From Caproicibacter fermentans (GTDB lineage: Bacteria; Bacillota; Clostridia; Oscillospirales; Acutalibacteraceae): DNA of 64,000 nt. Made by a program: the position numbers and the translations under genes. The stretch is taken from the NCBI RefSeq assembly GCF_009746625.1, contig NZ_VWXL01000019.1, positions 20,201-84,200 of the forward strand. Direction: 5' to 3'. The notes below the pieces were generated by a model. It did not search any database. It worked only from the letters and a program-made list of their open reading frames with translations, and had not been told where the DNA came from. Below are positions 25,370 through 34,146 of this stretch, piece by piece (the first letter of the stretch is position 1; each line of letters opens with the position of its first letter).

Positions 25370-26797
25370 ATGTTTTTTACAGCGATTAAAACCTTCTTCG
25401 ATACATTTGGACCCGTCGTATTTGTACCGGTCGTCATCTTTATCATTGCGGTTATCCTGAAGGTTCCGGTCAAAAAGGCTTTTATGTCCGGCTTGTCCGC
25501 CGGCGTCGGCCTGGAGGGATTTAACCTTGTGATCGGCGCTTACAGCCCTATCATCACGCCGATCATCAATCAGCTGGTTAAGGATACCGGCATTCACCTG
25601 AATATCCTTGACATGGGCTGGCAGACCACTTCGATCATCGCATATTCCACAAACATCGGTATGATCTACCTGGTTGTGGCGATCGTACTCCAAACCGTGC
25701 TGTTTCTGACGCATTATACCAATGTATTCCAAGCCGGCGACCTTTGGAACAACTACTCCTACATGGCTTGGGGGTCCTGCTTGTTCCTGCTGACAAAGAA
25801 TTTTGCGCTTTCCCTTTCCTGCATGATCATGCAGCAGCTTTTCACCCTCTGCTTTACAGAGGTGATTGAAGAAAGATGGTCCAAATACTATCGTTATCCA
25901 AGCTGCACCATCGCTTCCCTACATACCGCGACCGTCGGCGTTTATGCGGTCGGCATGAACTGGGTCCTGAACCGTCTGGGTCTCTACAAGGTGAAAGCGG
26001 ACCCGGAAAGCTTCCGGAAGCGCTTCGGCTTTTTGGGCGAACCCATGACGCTGGGATTTCTGCTTGGGCTGTTTATCGGCGTCATCGGGAACATAAAGCA
26101 TCTGGGAGAACTCGCATCCTGGGGCACGATTCTCGTCTGCGGTGTCGCCACCGCCTCCGTCATGGCGGTTTTTCCGAAGATTTCGGGCATTTTCGCCGGT
26201 TCCTTCGGGCCTATCACAGAGGCTTCCAAAAAATCCGTGAAAGGAACCAAGGGAGAATGGTACCTGGCCGTCAACGACGCCTGCGGATACGGCGAAACCG
26301 CAACGCTGATTTCCGGAATTGTTCTGATGCCGATCGTACTGATCATTTCCTTTATTCTTCCAGGAAACCAGACGCTCCCCATGCTTGATCTGGTTGCAAT
26401 CCCATACGTCATCCAGCCCTGCGTTGCCTGTTCAAACGGCAATATGCTCAAATCCATTATCTCCGGCGGCATTTACTGCGTTTTGTTTTTGTATTGCTGC
26501 ACCATGACCGGCAGCGCGTTCACCGATGTGGCCAAGAGCGTCGGCACCATCGAAATCCAGGCCGGCGTAATGATGATCACAAGTTTTATCATACTTGGTC
26601 AGCCGGTCGGCGCAATTATCTTTATGGCGTTCCTTTCGAAGAATCCGATCGCGATCGGGGCGGTCGTAGCCGTGTATATTTTCTCTTACATTTTTGTACG
26701 CAAGAATCGCGCCAAGATTCACGCCTGGATCGAAAAAGAAGCGGTGAACCCCGGCCATATAAACGACAGTGCCGCCACCGTGCCCGCGCAAAGCTGA
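25370..26797 (+). CDS. PTS EIIC component, galactitol family permease
   Basis: The 475-residue membrane protein has about ten hydrophobic segments. It carries family-typical blocks such as FMSGLSAGVGLEGFNLVIG, the LDMGWQTTSIIAYST loop and the FLGEPMTLGFLLGLFIG segment. The ATG at 25370 follows GGGAGG by 7 bases; the longer frame from 25310 has no ribosome site. Substrates known for the family are polyols such as galactitol and arabitol. The catabolic genes nearby suggest a polyol or aldonic acid that is delivered as a phosphate ester. The C-terminal tail is longer and more polar than usual. Confidence 0.92.
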   Translation: MFFTAIKTFFDTFGPVVFVPVVIFIIAVILKVPVKKAFMSGLSAGVGLEGFNLVIGAYSPIITPIINQLVKDTGIHLNILDMGWQTTSIIAYSTNIGMIYLVVAIVLQTVLFLTHYTNVFQAGDLWNNYSYMAWGSCLFLLTKNFALSLSCMIMQQLFTLCFTEVIEERWSKYYRYPSCTIASLHTATVGVYAVGMNWVLNRLGLYKVKADPESFRKRFGFLGEPMTLGFLLGLFIGVIGNIKHLGELASWGTILVCGVATASVMAVFPKISGIFAGSFGPITEASKKSVKGTKGEWYLAVNDACGYGETATLISGIVLMPIVLIISFILPGNQTLPMLDLVAIPYVIQPCVACSNGNMLKSIISGGIYCVLFLYCCTMTGSAFTDVAKSVGTIEIQAGVMMITSFIILGQPVGAIIFMAFLSKNPIAIGAVVAVYIFSYIFVRKNRAKIHAWIEKEAVNPGHINDSAATVPAQS

Positions 26798-26813
26798 ACA
26801 TCCCGCTTTTCAT

Positions 26814-26839
26814 GCAGCGGCATTCGGCCTTGCCGCTGC
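26814..26839 (+). terminator. Hairpin after the EIIC gene
   Basis: GCAGCGGCA-TTCGGCCT-TGCCGCTGC is a perfect 9-bp stem 17 bases after the EIIC stop, without a T-run. It may protect the upstream message or, with the hairpin at 26885, reduce read-through into ptsI. Confidence 0.45.
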
Positions 26840-26884
26840 GGCAGCCGTTCGGTCGACAGCTATGTTAACGTTCCGAGGGAAAAA

Positions 26885-26931
26885 GGGGCGCCGCACTGTT
26901 TCGGCGGTGCGATTTCCCCTTTCCCTTTTTT
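26885..26931 (+). terminator. Attenuator or terminator before enzyme I gene
   Basis: GGGG...CCCC flanks an inner GCCG/CGGC dyad, followed by TTTCCCTTTTTT. It lies 53 bases before the TTG start of the enzyme I gene and would set a different expression level for the general PTS proteins. Confidence 0.5.
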
Positions 26932-26983
26932 GAAATGATGAAAAGCCGTCTGGAAGCTTTCCAAAGTCAAGGAGGAGTTTGAA

Positions 26984-28702
26984 TTGGTATGTCAGGGAAA
27001 TCCGGTGTCCGAAGGAATCGCGATCGGCAAGGTCATGCGATATGAGCCGTTTGTTCCTGTGGTCGACAATACGGCGATTGCCGGGGAAAAGATACCGGCG
27101 GCCTTGAGCCGTTATGAGGAAGCGCGCAGCGGCGCGAAGCAGGAACTGGAGGAATTGCGGCTTCGCCTTGAGCAGGAAGACCCGCAAAAAGCCAAGATCA
27201 TCAAGGCCCATATGGATATCCTGTTTGACGTGGCCATGGAGGAGGAAATCCGCGACGGGATTGCCGGAGGAAAAAGCGCGGAGGCAGCGGCGGACCAGAT
27301 TTTTCGAAAATACGCCAGGATCATTGGAAGATCCGCGGATGAAAGGATTCGGGAGCGCGCTTCGGACCTGGAGGACGTCAGATGCCGCCTGCTCAGGAAC
27401 TGCATGGGAATTCCGGAACGGAATCTGGCGTTCCTCGCGGAACCGGCGGTGGTCGTAGCAAAGGATCTCTTTCCGTCGGATACCGCGTCCATGGACCGCC
27501 GGAAGGTGCTCGCCATTGTCACGGAGGTCGGCGGCCCCACTTCGCATACCGCGATTCTCGCACGCAGTTATGGAATTCCGGCTTTACTGGGTGTAAAGGA
27601 TGCGCTTTCGCTGCTGCAGAGCGGTCAATCCGTCATCGTAGACGCCGTGGACGGCAAACTGATTGTCAACCCTGCCGGCGAGGAGGAAAAAGCGTATCGC
27701 AGAAAGGCGGCCGAGTTTCGGCGCCAGGCGGAAGAGACGAAAAAATATCTGGACGGCGACTCCTTTACAAAGGACGGCGTAAAAATTGAGGTTGAGCTGA
27801 ATATCGGTTCCGCCAACGCACAGGAAATCGACGCAATTCGGCACACAAACGGCGTGGGCCTCTTTCGCTCCGAATTTCTGTATCTGGGAAGAGAGACTCT
27901 TCCCACGGAGGAGGAACAATATAAAATATACCGCAGGGTTCTGATGCAGGCGGGAGACGCCCCCGTGATTCTGCGAACCTTGGATATCGGCGGTGACAAG
28001 AAACTTGAATGCCTGCAGCTTCCGAAGGAGGAGAATCCGTTCCTCGGCAACCGCGCCCTCAGACTTTGTCTGGAGCGCCGCGATATTTTTAAGACCCAGC
28101 TTCGCGCGGCGCTCCGCGCCGGTACCGTCGGAAATTTGTGGCTGATGTTTCCGATGGTGGGCAGCATGGACGACATCCGAAAGGCCAAGGGGGTTGTCAG
28201 GGAAGTACAGCGGGATTTGGATTGTGAAAAGATTGAATATAACAGGGAAATTAAAATCGGCATCATGATTGAAATTCCCGCCATCGCCCTGATCGCGGAT
28301 CTGGCCGCCAAAGAAGTCGATTTTGCGAGCATCGGCACGAACGACCTTTGCCAGTATACCACGGCGGCGGACCGGCTGAACCAGAATGTCGCACAATATT
28401 ATCAGAGCTACCACCCGGCGCTGTTCCGGCTGATACGCGATACGGTGCGGCAGTTCGACAGGGCCGGGAAACCGATTTCCGTCTGCGGTGAATTGGGGGG
28501 CGACGGTCTCGCCATGCCGGTCCTTCTCGGCTTCGGCATGCGGCGTGTCAGCATGGGATTATCGGCGGTCGCGCGCGCGAAAAGGATCATTTCCCGCCTG
28601 GATCTGGCGCAGGCGCGGGACATGGCGGACCGGGTCTGTCAAATGGAAACGGCGGGAGAGGTGGAAGCGTATCTCAGAGATGCGCTGAAAGATATTGTAT
28701 AA
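26984..28702 (+). CDS. ptsI: PTS enzyme I (phosphoenolpyruvate-protein phosphotransferase)
   Basis: The 572-residue enzyme has the phospho-His loop GGPTSHTAILARSYGIPAL (His about 188) and the PEP-binding barrel with GVGLFRSEFLYLGRE, RTLDIGGDKKLECL, IGIMIEIPAIALIAD, SIGTNDLCQYTTAADR and the catalytic Cys in PISVCGELGGD. The start codon is TTG, six bases after AAGGAGGAG; no ATG with a ribosome site exists nearby. It starts phosphate transfer from PEP to HPr. Its place inside an inducible sugar operon, followed by HPr, suggests a dedicated or the only PTS energy-coupling pair of this organism. Confidence 0.95.
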   Translation: MVCQGNPVSEGIAIGKVMRYEPFVPVVDNTAIAGEKIPAALSRYEEARSGAKQELEELRLRLEQEDPQKAKIIKAHMDILFDVAMEEEIRDGIAGGKSAEAAADQIFRKYARIIGRSADERIRERASDLEDVRCRLLRNCMGIPERNLAFLAEPAVVVAKDLFPSDTASMDRRKVLAIVTEVGGPTSHTAILARSYGIPALLGVKDALSLLQSGQSVIVDAVDGKLIVNPAGEEEKAYRRKAAEFRRQAEETKKYLDGDSFTKDGVKIEVELNIGSANAQEIDAIRHTNGVGLFRSEFLYLGRETLPTEEEQYKIYRRVLMQAGDAPVILRTLDIGGDKKLECLQLPKEENPFLGNRALRLCLERRDIFKTQLRAALRAGTVGNLWLMFPMVGSMDDIRKAKGVVREVQRDLDCEKIEYNREIKIGIMIEIPAIALIADLAAKEVDFASIGTNDLCQYTTAADRLNQNVAQYYQSYHPALFRLIRDTVRQFDRAGKPISVCGELGGDGLAMPVLLGFGMRRVSMGLSAVARAKRIISRLDLAQARDMADRVCQMETAGEVEAYLRDALKDIV

Positions 28703-28721
28703 GAGATAAGGAGACACGACG

Positions 28722-29012
28722 ATGTATTCGAAGAAAACCGTTATTGCAAACCCGACCGGGCTTCACGCGCGCCCGGCATCCGACTTTATCGCGGCGGCAG
28801 GAAAATTCTCCTCCAAGATCAGAATTTCCCGCGTTGCCGGGGACCCGGAAGAAGATGCGGCGAATGCCAAGAGCATTATCAGCTTGCTTTCCTTGGGGCT
28901 TGCCCAGGGAGAGGAAGTAGAGGTCTTTGCGGATGGGGCGGATGAAAAACAGGCGGTGGACGATCTGGTCGCGCTCATCGATTCCAAATTCGGGGAATCA
29001 TCCGCAGGATGA
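28722..29012 (+). CDS. ptsH: HPr phosphocarrier protein
   Basis: The 96-residue protein has the enzyme I-dependent His in NPTGLHARPAS (His 15) and the regulatory Ser region NAKSIISLLSLGL. It therefore keeps both the transport and the HPr-kinase site. A short acidic insertion (GDPEEDAA) lies before the Ser loop and the C-terminus is slightly longer than the usual 88 residues. It receives phosphate from enzyme I and passes it to EIIA. Confidence 0.93.
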   Translation: MYSKKTVIANPTGLHARPASDFIAAAGKFSSKIRISRVAGDPEEDAANAKSIISLLSLGLAQGEEVEVFADGADEKQAVDDLVALIDSKFGESSAG

Positions 29013-29045
29013 ACGGCCGTTGCAAACAGGGGAGGGATGGCTGAT

Positions 29046-29621
29046 ATGGAGCCGATCGCTTATCAATTCAAATTGACGATGAATGATTACAGGGAAATGG
29101 TTTTCTTCTCCACTTTTTCGTTTCGCAAAGGGCAGAACATCGCTGTCTTAATCGCCTGGATCGCGGGCTCCTCCGCCTTTTTGCTTGATTTGGCCGGGAT
29201 CATCGAGCTGACGGAAACGATCCACCTTTGCGCTCTGATGGTGGCCGTTACCATGCCGATGCTCTTTGTAAGCGCTTTGCTCCGTGTCCGCCGGTTTAAG
29301 CGGGACGGATCCGCTTACCGCAAAAGGGCGCATACGGTATTGCTGGCAAAAGACGGGATGCAGTACCGGGAAAGCGGAAACTACCATACCGGAAAGGACA
29401 ACTGGGACGACATCGCTTACGCCTTCGAGACGAGTCATCTTTTTATGATCTTCCGGACGCAGAACGACGCGGTCCTGCTTCCCAAAAGAGGCGTGCCGGA
29501 AGATTTGACTGAAAAAACCCGCGTTTGTCTGAAGGAGCATCTCGGCGTTCGTTTTAAAATACATTGCAGGGCCGGGTCTAAGAATTGGAAACGGACTGGA
29601 AAATCCGGCGCAGCCATGTAA
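29046..29621 (+). CDS. YcxB-like membrane protein
   Basis: The 191-residue protein has two adjacent membrane segments (about 35-80). The C-terminal soluble part has the YcxB-like pattern, a PH-like beta domain with DNWDDIAYAFETSHLFMIFR and LLPKRGVPED. The function of this family is unknown. An ATG at 29037 touches the GGAGGG ribosome site directly, so the ATG at 29046 is preferred. It lies 33 bases after ptsH and before a terminator, so it is probably the last gene of the PTS operon. Confidence 0.7.
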   Translation: MEPIAYQFKLTMNDYREMVFFSTFSFRKGQNIAVLIAWIAGSSAFLLDLAGIIELTETIHLCALMVAVTMPMLFVSALLRVRRFKRDGSAYRKRAHTVLLAKDGMQYRESGNYHTGKDNWDDIAYAFETSHLFMIFRTQNDAVLLPKRGVPEDLTEKTRVCLKEHLGVRFKIHCRAGSKNWKRTGKSGAAM

Positions 29622-29649
29622 CTTTTTGCGATAAAATGATTTAAAAAGG

Positions 29650-29688
29650 CAAACGGACTCCTGACGGCAAGAGCCCGCTTGTTTTTTT
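29650..29688 (+). terminator. Terminator after the PTS operon
   Basis: CAAACGGACTC pairs with GAGCCCGCTTG (two G-T pairs), followed by seven Ts. It closes the unit that begins at 23.6 kb. The 110 bases from here to tatD hold nothing else recognisable. Confidence 0.7.
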
Positions 29689-29800
29689 AAGCTGTTTAAA
29701 ATCTCAGGAAGAACGGTTTTTCGCGTGCTTTTTGGCAGGGAAGAGGGAGAGAACCCCTGTATGGGTCCGCAGCGGACGACCGTTCAGCGAACAATGCCTC

Positions 29801-30580
29801 TTAATTTTTGCAGACGCGGAAAAGGGTTTCCGCGTTTTCTTTTGCCAAATTTAAAATATCCTGCGGACTTTCGCCTCGGATTTCAGCGATTTTTTCCGCG
29901 ACGAAAGGGATCAGCGAGGAATCGTTGCGCTTGCCGCGGTACGGGACCGGCGCGAGATAGGGACAGTCGGTTTCCAGCAGCAGGCGGTCGCGCGGCAGGC
30001 TCTTTACCACCTCGACCGGAACGCGGGCGTTCTTAAACGTGACGGAACCGCCGACGCCGAGATACATCCCGAGCCGAACGGCTTCGGACGCCATTTCCAC
30101 GCTGCCCGAAAAGCAGTGGATGACCCCGGTCGGGCGGTGGCGGCGCAGCAGCTCCATGGTGTCGCCGTGCGCGTCGCGGTCATGCACGATCACCGGCAGG
30201 CGGAGCTTGTTTGCCAGAAGAATCTGCTTTTCGAAAATATCGCGCTGCACGTCTCTGGGGGCGTTTTCCTCAAAGTGATAGTCAAGGCCGATTTCCCCGA
30301 CCGCAACAATGTGCGAATCGGCGAGCAGCTCTTCCAGCTGTGCCTGCCAATCGGCGGGAACGTCTTTGGCGCATTCCGGATGAATGCCCGCCGCCGCCGA
30401 AAAATAGCCGTACCGCCCCGCAAGTGAAATTGCTTTTCGGGAAGAGACAAGGTCCGCGCCGCAGTCGACCACATGGCAGACGCCCCGCTCCGGGAGCGAA
30501 GCGAGCAGTTCGTCCCGGTCGGCGTCGAACGCTTCGTCGTCGTAATGCGCGTGGCTGTCGAAAATATTGGAGTAATTCAT
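29801..30580 (-). CDS. tatD: TatD-family metal-dependent hydrolase (DNase-like)
   Basis: The 259-residue TIM-barrel hydrolase has the metal motifs FDSHAHYDDEAFD near the start, VGEIGLDYHF, PVIVHDRDAHGDT, GVIHCFSGS and LLLETDCPYLAPVPYRGKRND. These are the complete TatD set. TatD proteins are cytoplasmic 3'-5' DNA exonucleases or related hydrolases. A longer frame to 31018 exists, but GGAGG precedes the ATG at 30580. The gene follows metG on the same strand, the usual clostridial order. Confidence 0.93.
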   Translation of the reverse strand: MNYSNIFDSHAHYDDEAFDADRDELLASLPERGVCHVVDCGADLVSSRKAISLAGRYGYFSAAAGIHPECAKDVPADWQAQLEELLADSHIVAVGEIGLDYHFEENAPRDVQRDIFEKQILLANKLRLPVIVHDRDAHGDTMELLRRHRPTGVIHCFSGSVEMASEAVRLGMYLGVGGSVTFKNARVPVEVVKSLPRDRLLLETDCPYLAPVPYRGKRNDSSLIPFVAEKIAEIRGESPQDILNLAKENAETLFRVCKN

Positions 30581-30768
30581 ATGACCTCCATCAAAGATTT
30601 CTTTAGTGCGTTGAGGTGCATGGGATAAAAGCCGTTCCTGTTCCGTGAAAGCATCTCTTTGCACTTTTGGCGTGTGGCCCATCGCATATTGGCGGTTTCG
30701 TTTGTTTCCGTCGGTAAAGTTCCTCTGCTTGGCACACGAATGTCTGCAAAACAAGAAATGTCCGCCAT
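30577..30768 (-). pseudogene. Possible C-terminal remnant of a Nudix-like protein, coupled to tatD
   Basis: A 63-residue frame reads ADIRVPSRGTLPTETNETAN followed by MRWATRQKCKEM and FYPMHLNALKK, then stops in ATATGA, sharing its stop with the tatD ATG. The pattern ETxETxxMRWxxxxE resembles the C-terminal third of Nudix hydrolases. No catalytic Nudix box is present, because the frame begins right after the metG terminator. It may be a truncated gene whose translation still couples to tatD. The family match is weak. Confidence 0.3.
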
Positions 30769-30789
30769 CCGCCGAAAGATTTTGTGTGG

Positions 30790-30823
30790 AAAAAAACCGG
30801 GAGAATCCAAAGACTCTCCCGGT
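30790..30823 (-). terminator. Terminator of metG
   Basis: ACCGGGAGA and TCTCCCGGT form a perfect 9-bp stem with a 10-base loop. On the minus strand it is followed by six Ts (plus-strand As at 30790-30795), 21 bases after the metG stop. Confidence 0.85.
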
Positions 30824-30843
30824 GAAAAACGCGTATCCGCAGG

Positions 30844-32805
30844 TTACCGGATCTTGCTGCCGGCGGGAACACCGTCGACAAAGACCACCCGGACATCGTC
30901 CTCGCCGGCGTCGGCGGCAAGGATCATTCCCTGGCTTTCCACGCCGCAGAGCTTGGCTGGCTTCAGATTTGAAACCACAACGACCGTGTGCCCGATCAGG
31001 TCTTCCGGCTTGTACCACTGCGAAATGCCGGAGGCGACCGTGCGTCCGCCCATGCCGTCATCCAGCGTCAGCTTTAAAAGCTTTTTGGAACGCTTGATCG
31101 GTTCGCAGGCCGTTACTTTTGCCGCACGCAGATTCACTTTCGCGAAATCTTCGATTCCGATCTGTGCGATTCCCTCGGGCTGATCCTCCGCTTTCGTTTC
31201 CTGCGCGGCTTTTGCGTTTGCCGGGTCGGCAGGATTCGGAATCAGCTTGTTCAGTTCCTCAATCTCTTTGTCCACATCGATGCGGGGGAAGAGGGTCGCC
31301 CCTTTTTTAACGACTGCATCGGTTGTAAATACGCCCCAGCTTCCTGCTGATTCATAGGTTACCGTATCGCCGGAAATGCCGAGCTGCTCCTGAATTTTCG
31401 GAGAAGTTTCCGGTAAAAACGGAGTGAGCAGAACGGATATGATGCGGAGCGACTCGCACAGATTGTAAAGAACCGCCGCAAGGCGAGCCTTTTGACTTTC
31501 GTCTTTGCCCAGCGCCCAGGGCGCCGTTTCGTCGATATATTTGTTCGTGCGCGAAATCAGCTTCCAGATTTCCGCGAGCGCGTTCGAGAACTGGTATTTA
31601 TTGATCGCCTCGTCGCACTTGCCGCGCAGGGAAAGCGCCATGGCCTTCAGCTCTTCGTCGAGCGGGGCCGCTTCGCGTTCCGCGGGGATCTTCCCGCCGA
31701 AATACTTTTCCGCCATCGCGGTCGTGCGGGAAAGCAGGTTCCCCAGGTCGTTCGCAAGGTCGGAGTTGATGCGGCTGATCAGCGCTTCGTTCGTAAACAG
31801 GCCGTCGGCGCCGAACGGGATTTCCCGCAGCAGGAAATAGCGGATCGCGTCCACGCCGTAACGGGAGCAGAGAATCATCGGGTCGACCACGTTGCCCTTG
31901 CTTTTGCTCATTTTGCTTCCGTCGCCGAACAGAAGCCAGCCGTGGCCGTAAACCTGCTTCGGCAGAGGAAGGTCGAGCGCCATCAGCATTGCCGGCCAGA
32001 TGATGGTGTGGAACCGGACGATTTCCTTGCCGACGAACTGCACATCCGCGGGCCAATATTTTCGGTAAGCGGAATCGTCGTCCGAGTTGTACCCGAGCGC
32101 GGTGATATAGTTGGTCAGCGCGTCCAGCCAGACGTATACCACGTGCTTCGGGTCAAAGGTGACCGGGATGCCCCAGGAAAAGCTGGTGCGGGAGACGCAC
32201 AGGTCCTCAAGGCCCTGCTTGATAAAGCTGATCATTTCATTTTTGCGGCTTTCCGGCTGGATGAAATCAGGGTGTTCCTCATAGTATTTCAGGAGCGGTT
32301 CGGCAAAATTGGACAGGCGGAAGAAATAGGCCTCCTCGCTGACGATTTTCACTTCGCGGCCGCAGTCGGGACACTTGCCGTCTTTGAGCTGCGTCTCGGT
32401 CCAGAAAGCCTCGCAGTCCGTGCAGTACCAGCCCTTGTATTCACCCTTGTAAATGTGCCCGCGGTCGTACAGATCCTTGAAAATCTTCTGAACGGCCTTC
32501 ACGTGGTACTCATCCGTCGTGCGGATAAAGCGGTCGTTTGAGATGTTCAGCAGTTTCCACAGATCTTTAAAAACCTGCGCCATGCGGTCCACATATTGTT
32601 TTGGCGTGACGCCTTCCTGCTCCGCTTTTTGTTCAATCTTTAAACCGTGTTCGTCCGTCCCGGTTAAAAACATCACGTCGTACCCCTGCATTCGCTTGTA
32701 GCGCGCGATGGCGTCGCTGGCCAGCGTGCAGTAGCTGTGTCCGATATGGGGCTTGCCGGACGGGTAATAGATGGGCGTCGTGATGTAAAAGGTCTTTTTC
32801 TCCAT
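30844..32805 (-). CDS. metG: Methionyl-tRNA synthetase with C-terminal tRNA-binding domain
   Basis: The 653-residue class I synthetase has the HIGH box (GKPHIGHSY), a CTDCEAFW...CPDCGRE zinc knuckle, the KMSKS loop (GDGSKMSKSKGNVVDP) and a C-terminal EMAP/Trbp111-like domain (DFAKVNLRAAKVTACEPIKR...LCGVESQGMILAA), all intact. It charges tRNA-Met in the cytoplasm. The ATG at 32805 has GGAGG nine bases before it; the longer frame to 32856 does not. A TATAAT on the minus strand (32837-32842) is a likely -10. The linker (PADPANAKAAQETKAEDQPE) before the C-domain is longer than usual. Confidence 0.97.
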   Translation of the reverse strand: MEKKTFYITTPIYYPSGKPHIGHSYCTLASDAIARYKRMQGYDVMFLTGTDEHGLKIEQKAEQEGVTPKQYVDRMAQVFKDLWKLLNISNDRFIRTTDEYHVKAVQKIFKDLYDRGHIYKGEYKGWYCTDCEAFWTETQLKDGKCPDCGREVKIVSEEAYFFRLSNFAEPLLKYYEEHPDFIQPESRKNEMISFIKQGLEDLCVSRTSFSWGIPVTFDPKHVVYVWLDALTNYITALGYNSDDDSAYRKYWPADVQFVGKEIVRFHTIIWPAMLMALDLPLPKQVYGHGWLLFGDGSKMSKSKGNVVDPMILCSRYGVDAIRYFLLREIPFGADGLFTNEALISRINSDLANDLGNLLSRTTAMAEKYFGGKIPAEREAAPLDEELKAMALSLRGKCDEAINKYQFSNALAEIWKLISRTNKYIDETAPWALGKDESQKARLAAVLYNLCESLRIISVLLTPFLPETSPKIQEQLGISGDTVTYESAGSWGVFTTDAVVKKGATLFPRIDVDKEIEELNKLIPNPADPANAKAAQETKAEDQPEGIAQIGIEDFAKVNLRAAKVTACEPIKRSKKLLKLTLDDGMGGRTVASGISQWYKPEDLIGHTVVVVSNLKPAKLCGVESQGMILAADAGEDDVRVVFVDGVPAGSKIR

Positions 32806-32884
32806 TTTTTCAGCCTCCGGGAACTTAATTTTTATTATTATACCATTCTGTGCCATAAAATAAAAGCAATTTCACTTCTTACGG

Positions 32885-32908
32885 AAAAACGGCGGGTTTC
32901 CCCGCCGT
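32885..32908 (-). terminator. Terminator of the LCP-family gene
   Basis: ACGGCGGG-TTTC-CCCGCCGT is a perfect 8-bp stem followed on the minus strand by TTTTT, 36 bases after the gene's stop. Confidence 0.75.
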
Positions 32909-32943
32909 CACAAGCCGTTGATCGCGGCGCGCGACCGCAAAAA

Positions 32944-34146
32944 TCAGGTTCCGTCCGAGCTGCTTTCGGACGAGCTGTTTTCGCCGTAGAGAAATTGCCG
33001 CAGAACGGTGCAGTTCTTTTCCAGATTGACCGAAACCACTTTCCCGATTCCTTTCACGGAAACGCTGTCGTCAAAGGTATTGGGAGCGGGAATCTGCTGA
33101 GTTTCAATTTTGTAGCCGGAAAGCGACGCGCCGACGGACGCAAGGTACAAAAGCTGGCTGTCGCTCAGGTTCGTTTTTACATAATTTAAATAATCGTAAA
33201 TCAGTTTGTTGGCGTCGATGAGGTTCATGGATTTCATTTTTTGGATCATAAGCTCCACGACCTGCCTCTGCCGCCCCGTGCGGCCGTAGTCGTCATGACC
33301 GAATTCGTCGGTCGCGTGGCGGATGCGGGCGTAATAAAGGCAGAGTTTTCCGTTTAGATGGTGGGTGATGGTTTTTTCGCCGGCGGAGGGGTAGGACAGA
33401 TGGCTTCCCATATTTGCATTCTCCGCCTGGCAGGCCGCTTTGGACATCGGCACGTCCAGCCCGCCCATTTTGTCAATCACGGCGACGAAGTTATTGAAAT
33501 CGACCGAAATATACTGGTCGATATTGATTCGGTAATTGTTTTCCAGCGTCTGCATGGTCAGGGCGACTCCGCCGTTCGCGTAGGCGACGTTGAGCTTGTT
33601 TTTCCCGACGGTCGGAATTTCCAGGTAGGAGTCCCGCAGAAAAGACACCAGCCGGATGCTTTTGGATTTGCTGTCGATGGACATCAGCATGTTGGTGTCC
33701 GACCGGCCGTCGGAGCCATCCTCGTTCTCATCCACGCCGAGCAGCAGGATGTTCATGACGCTGTTGTCAGACTTTACGTTCCAGGCCGGGGCGCCGCTCG
33801 GCAGCTGCACATAATTCGCCAGCTGCGAGCTGGTTACGTCGGAACGGTCCAGGCGGGAGGAGAGAATGTGGAAATAAATAAATCCGCCGCCGACCGCGGC
33901 CAGCGCGACAACGAGGAGCAGAGTGAATAATTTTTTCAGGCAGCCGCCCTTTTTCCGCCGCTTTTTGGCTTGTGTGCCGCGGCGTTTGGGGGAATTGCTG
34001 TAGATATCCCGGTCGACCACATTGTAGCGATCGATTTCCTGCGTGTCCCAGGAAACATTTCGGCGCGCCGACGGTCTGCCCGCGGCGTTTCGGCTGGCGC
34101 CGGAGCCGGCACGGCGGACGGGACTTCCCATGTTTTGTCTGTTCAT
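32944..34146 (-). CDS. LytR-CpsA-Psr (LCP) family cell-wall glycopolymer transferase
   Basis: The 400-residue protein has a basic, Arg/Lys-rich cytoplasmic N-terminus (about 1-65), one membrane segment (about 68-90) and an extracellular LCP domain. The LCP motifs are ILLLGVDENEDGSDGRSDTNML, LVSFLRDSYLEIP, GKNKLNVAYANGG and CLYYARIRHATDEFGHDDYGRTGRQR. The conserved Asp and Arg residues bind metal and pyrophosphate lipid. Such enzymes attach teichoic acids or capsule to peptidoglycan. A GAGGTG lies before the ATG at 34146. The C-terminus ends in a Ser-rich tail. Confidence 0.93.
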   Translation of the reverse strand: MNRQNMGSPVRRAGSGASRNAAGRPSARRNVSWDTQEIDRYNVVDRDIYSNSPKRRGTQAKKRRKKGGCLKKLFTLLLVVALAAVGGGFIYFHILSSRLDRSDVTSSQLANYVQLPSGAPAWNVKSDNSVMNILLLGVDENEDGSDGRSDTNMLMSIDSKSKSIRLVSFLRDSYLEIPTVGKNKLNVAYANGGVALTMQTLENNYRINIDQYISVDFNNFVAVIDKMGGLDVPMSKAACQAENANMGSHLSYPSAGEKTITHHLNGKLCLYYARIRHATDEFGHDDYGRTGRQRQVVELMIQKMKSMNLIDANKLIYDYLNYVKTNLSDSQLLYLASVGASLSGYKIETQQIPAPNTFDDSVSVKGIGKVVSVNLEKNCTVLRQFLYGENSSSESSSDGT

